NCBI GenBank assembly: GCA_964591245.1
Contig: CAZPZZ010000220.1
Location: 1-5,529 of the forward strand
Source of the DNA: CAZPZZ01 sp964591245
GTDB taxonomy: Bacteria > Acidobacteriota > Vicinamibacteria > Vicinamibacterales > UBA8438
Length of the DNA: 5,529 nt
Direction: 5' to 3'
In this document: positions 4,933 to 5,529 of the stretch, one piece after another
How positions within the stretch are numbered: the first letter of the stretch is position 1
How the letters are laid out: each line of letters opens with the position of its first letter
Position numbers and translations under genes: made by a program
The notes under the pieces: model-generated
The model's input: the letters and a program-made list of their open reading frames with translations, nothing else
Databases searched by the model: none
What the model was told of the DNA's origin: nothing

Positions 4933-5357
4933 GTAGAATTTCTATGCGCCAATCCCAAACCAAGTCTGAGTATCGGATATCATCTAATAATCCCAACCGA
5001 CCAAGAGTGGCTGTATCTTTGTGCCGTGGAGGACCTGTTTCCCCGACAGATGGGGCATGCCATAGTCCCTACATGAGTGTAGATCTGGCCAAAGAAGCAC
5101 TCTTTATGACCTGTCAGAGAAGAAATCCTCAAAAAGGGATGATCTTCCACTCCAATAGGGGAAGTTAGTATGCCAGCAGCCACACCTTCCAACAAGCCAT
5201 CTCAAAACGAGGGTTTATCCTCTCTATGAATCGGAAGGGAAATTGCGATGATAATACAGCAATCGAATCATTCTTCCATACTAGCCTTCCCTCGACTTCT
5301 TATAAACTTAAACAATATCTGCCTTTACAATTTATCACTCGCTCTACCCTGTCCTGA
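4933..5357 (+). pseudogene. IS3-family transposase (OrfB, DDE/rve core) remnant
   Basis: The integrase core is readable in two frames. From 4933 the frame gives ANPKPSLSIGYHLI, then IPTDQEWLYLCAVEDLFPRQ and MGHAI, matching the 'DITYIPTDEGWLYLCAVEDLFSR' block of IS3-group OrfB with the first catalytic Asp (5032-5034). The frame shifts at about 5066-5073 into MSVDLAKEALFMTCQRRNPQ and KGMIFHSNRGS, where HSDRGSQYAS is expected. The second catalytic Asp is Asn (AAT, 5154-5156) and the next Gln codon is TAG (5166-5168). The frame continues as SMNRKGNCDDNTAIESFFHT, with the catalytic Glu kept (5265-5267) but the usual Trp of CWDN changed to Asp. After about 5282 similarity is lost and the frame runs to TGA at 5357. 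OrfA, the N-terminal helix-turn-helix part of OrfB, the C-terminus and both terminal repeats are missing. This is a long-dead element. Confidence 0.85.
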
Positions 5358-5432
5358 ACAGAGCTTTCTCTTTAGGGTGAGATTTCTGTCAATAGAATGA
5401 AGGGAAAATCAATTCATGGAAGATATGCTGCA

Positions 5433-5529
5433 ATGAGAACGGGTATTCTCTACATGGTTGCCGTCACAGCTCTTTGGGGCATCATTCCTATCTTAGTCAA
5501 GATCGCCTTGAAGACGATTGATCCATTTA
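5433..5529 (+). CDS. EamA/DMT-family transporter, N-terminal part
   Basis: The first 32 codons of a gene that leaves the window on the right. MRTGILYMVAVTALWGIIPI is followed by LVKIALKTIDPF, a first transmembrane helix with the ALWG...LVK...IDPF pattern typical of EamA (drug/metabolite transporter superfamily) proteins, which export or import small metabolites across the inner membrane. The substrate cannot be predicted. The ATG at 5433 is preceded by GGAAG (5418-5422), 10 nt away. An in-frame ATG at 5397 would add 12 residues (MKGKSIHGRYAA) but has a poorer ribosome-binding site. A six-codon ORF starting at 5416 ends in TGA overlapping this ATG (ATGA); it is probably chance. No clear promoter is seen in the spacer after the IS remnant. 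Confidence 0.78.
   Translation, partial: MRTGILYMVAVTALWGIIPILVKIALKTIDPF

Noticed and set aside
4980..5195. Minus-strand ORF 4980-5195
   Set aside because: It is antisense to the IS3 transposase core, whose motifs are clear on the plus strand.
5416..5436. Six-codon leader ORF overlapping the EamA start (ATGA)
   Set aside because: It is too short to support, with no special codon pattern; the overlap is likely chance.

Overview
The window looks like accessory DNA from an environmental, probably sponge- or sediment-associated, Gram-negative bacterium. The gene types are a PhyH-family dioxygenase, a Ni-superoxide dismutase, a TPR protein with an RsbU/SpoIIE phosphatase domain, a TIR fragment, a LamG (concanavalin-like) fragment and decayed IS3 DNA. 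That mix, and the style of the LamG C-terminus (FDEVAIFN followed by a KLSTNW-type tail), recall Candidatus Poribacteria and related lineages. This placement rests on gene repertoire only and is tentative. The DNA is fairly AT-rich by eye.

Left part (1-1343): the 5' end of a phytanoyl-CoA dioxygenase-like gene runs leftward off the edge (167 to 1). It is followed by about 516 bp of spacer holding a hairpin-plus-T-tract terminator and the promoter region of sodN. The sodN gene (684-1214, +) encodes a nickel superoxide dismutase with an intact HCQIPCGIY Ni-hook. The hook is preceded by a 32-residue Sec-type signal peptide whose predicted cleavage would expose the required N-terminal His. A palindromic repeat lies between sodN and the convergent gene that follows.

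Centre (1344-4147): the largest gene, on the minus strand, has about 13-14 TPR or TPR-like repeats, a short charged linker and a PP2C-type (SpoIIE/RsbU) serine phosphatase domain with its metal-binding aspartates. Just upstream, on the same strand and in the same reading frame but behind two stop codons, is a 38-codon ORF that matches the first third of a TIR domain. An AT-rich region then separates it from a divergent small ORF (4013-4147, +) with a strong Shine-Dalgarno sequence and a lipoprotein-like N-terminus. The Gly/Pro-rich tail of that ORF is encoded by the second copy of the palindromic repeat.

Right part (4148-5529): mostly decayed genes. There is a LamG-domain fragment with an internal stop and a probable frameshift (minus), a perfect 11-bp inverted repeat, and an IS3-type transposase remnant with a frameshift, a stop and a lost catalytic Asp (plus). 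The start of an EamA/DMT-family transporter runs off the right edge.

The genes do not form one obvious pathway. sodN is an oxidative-stress gene under its own control. The TIR remnant, TPR and PP2C segments look like the residue of a signalling or sensor locus. No anti-sigma factor, STAS protein or sodX protease gene is visible in the window.
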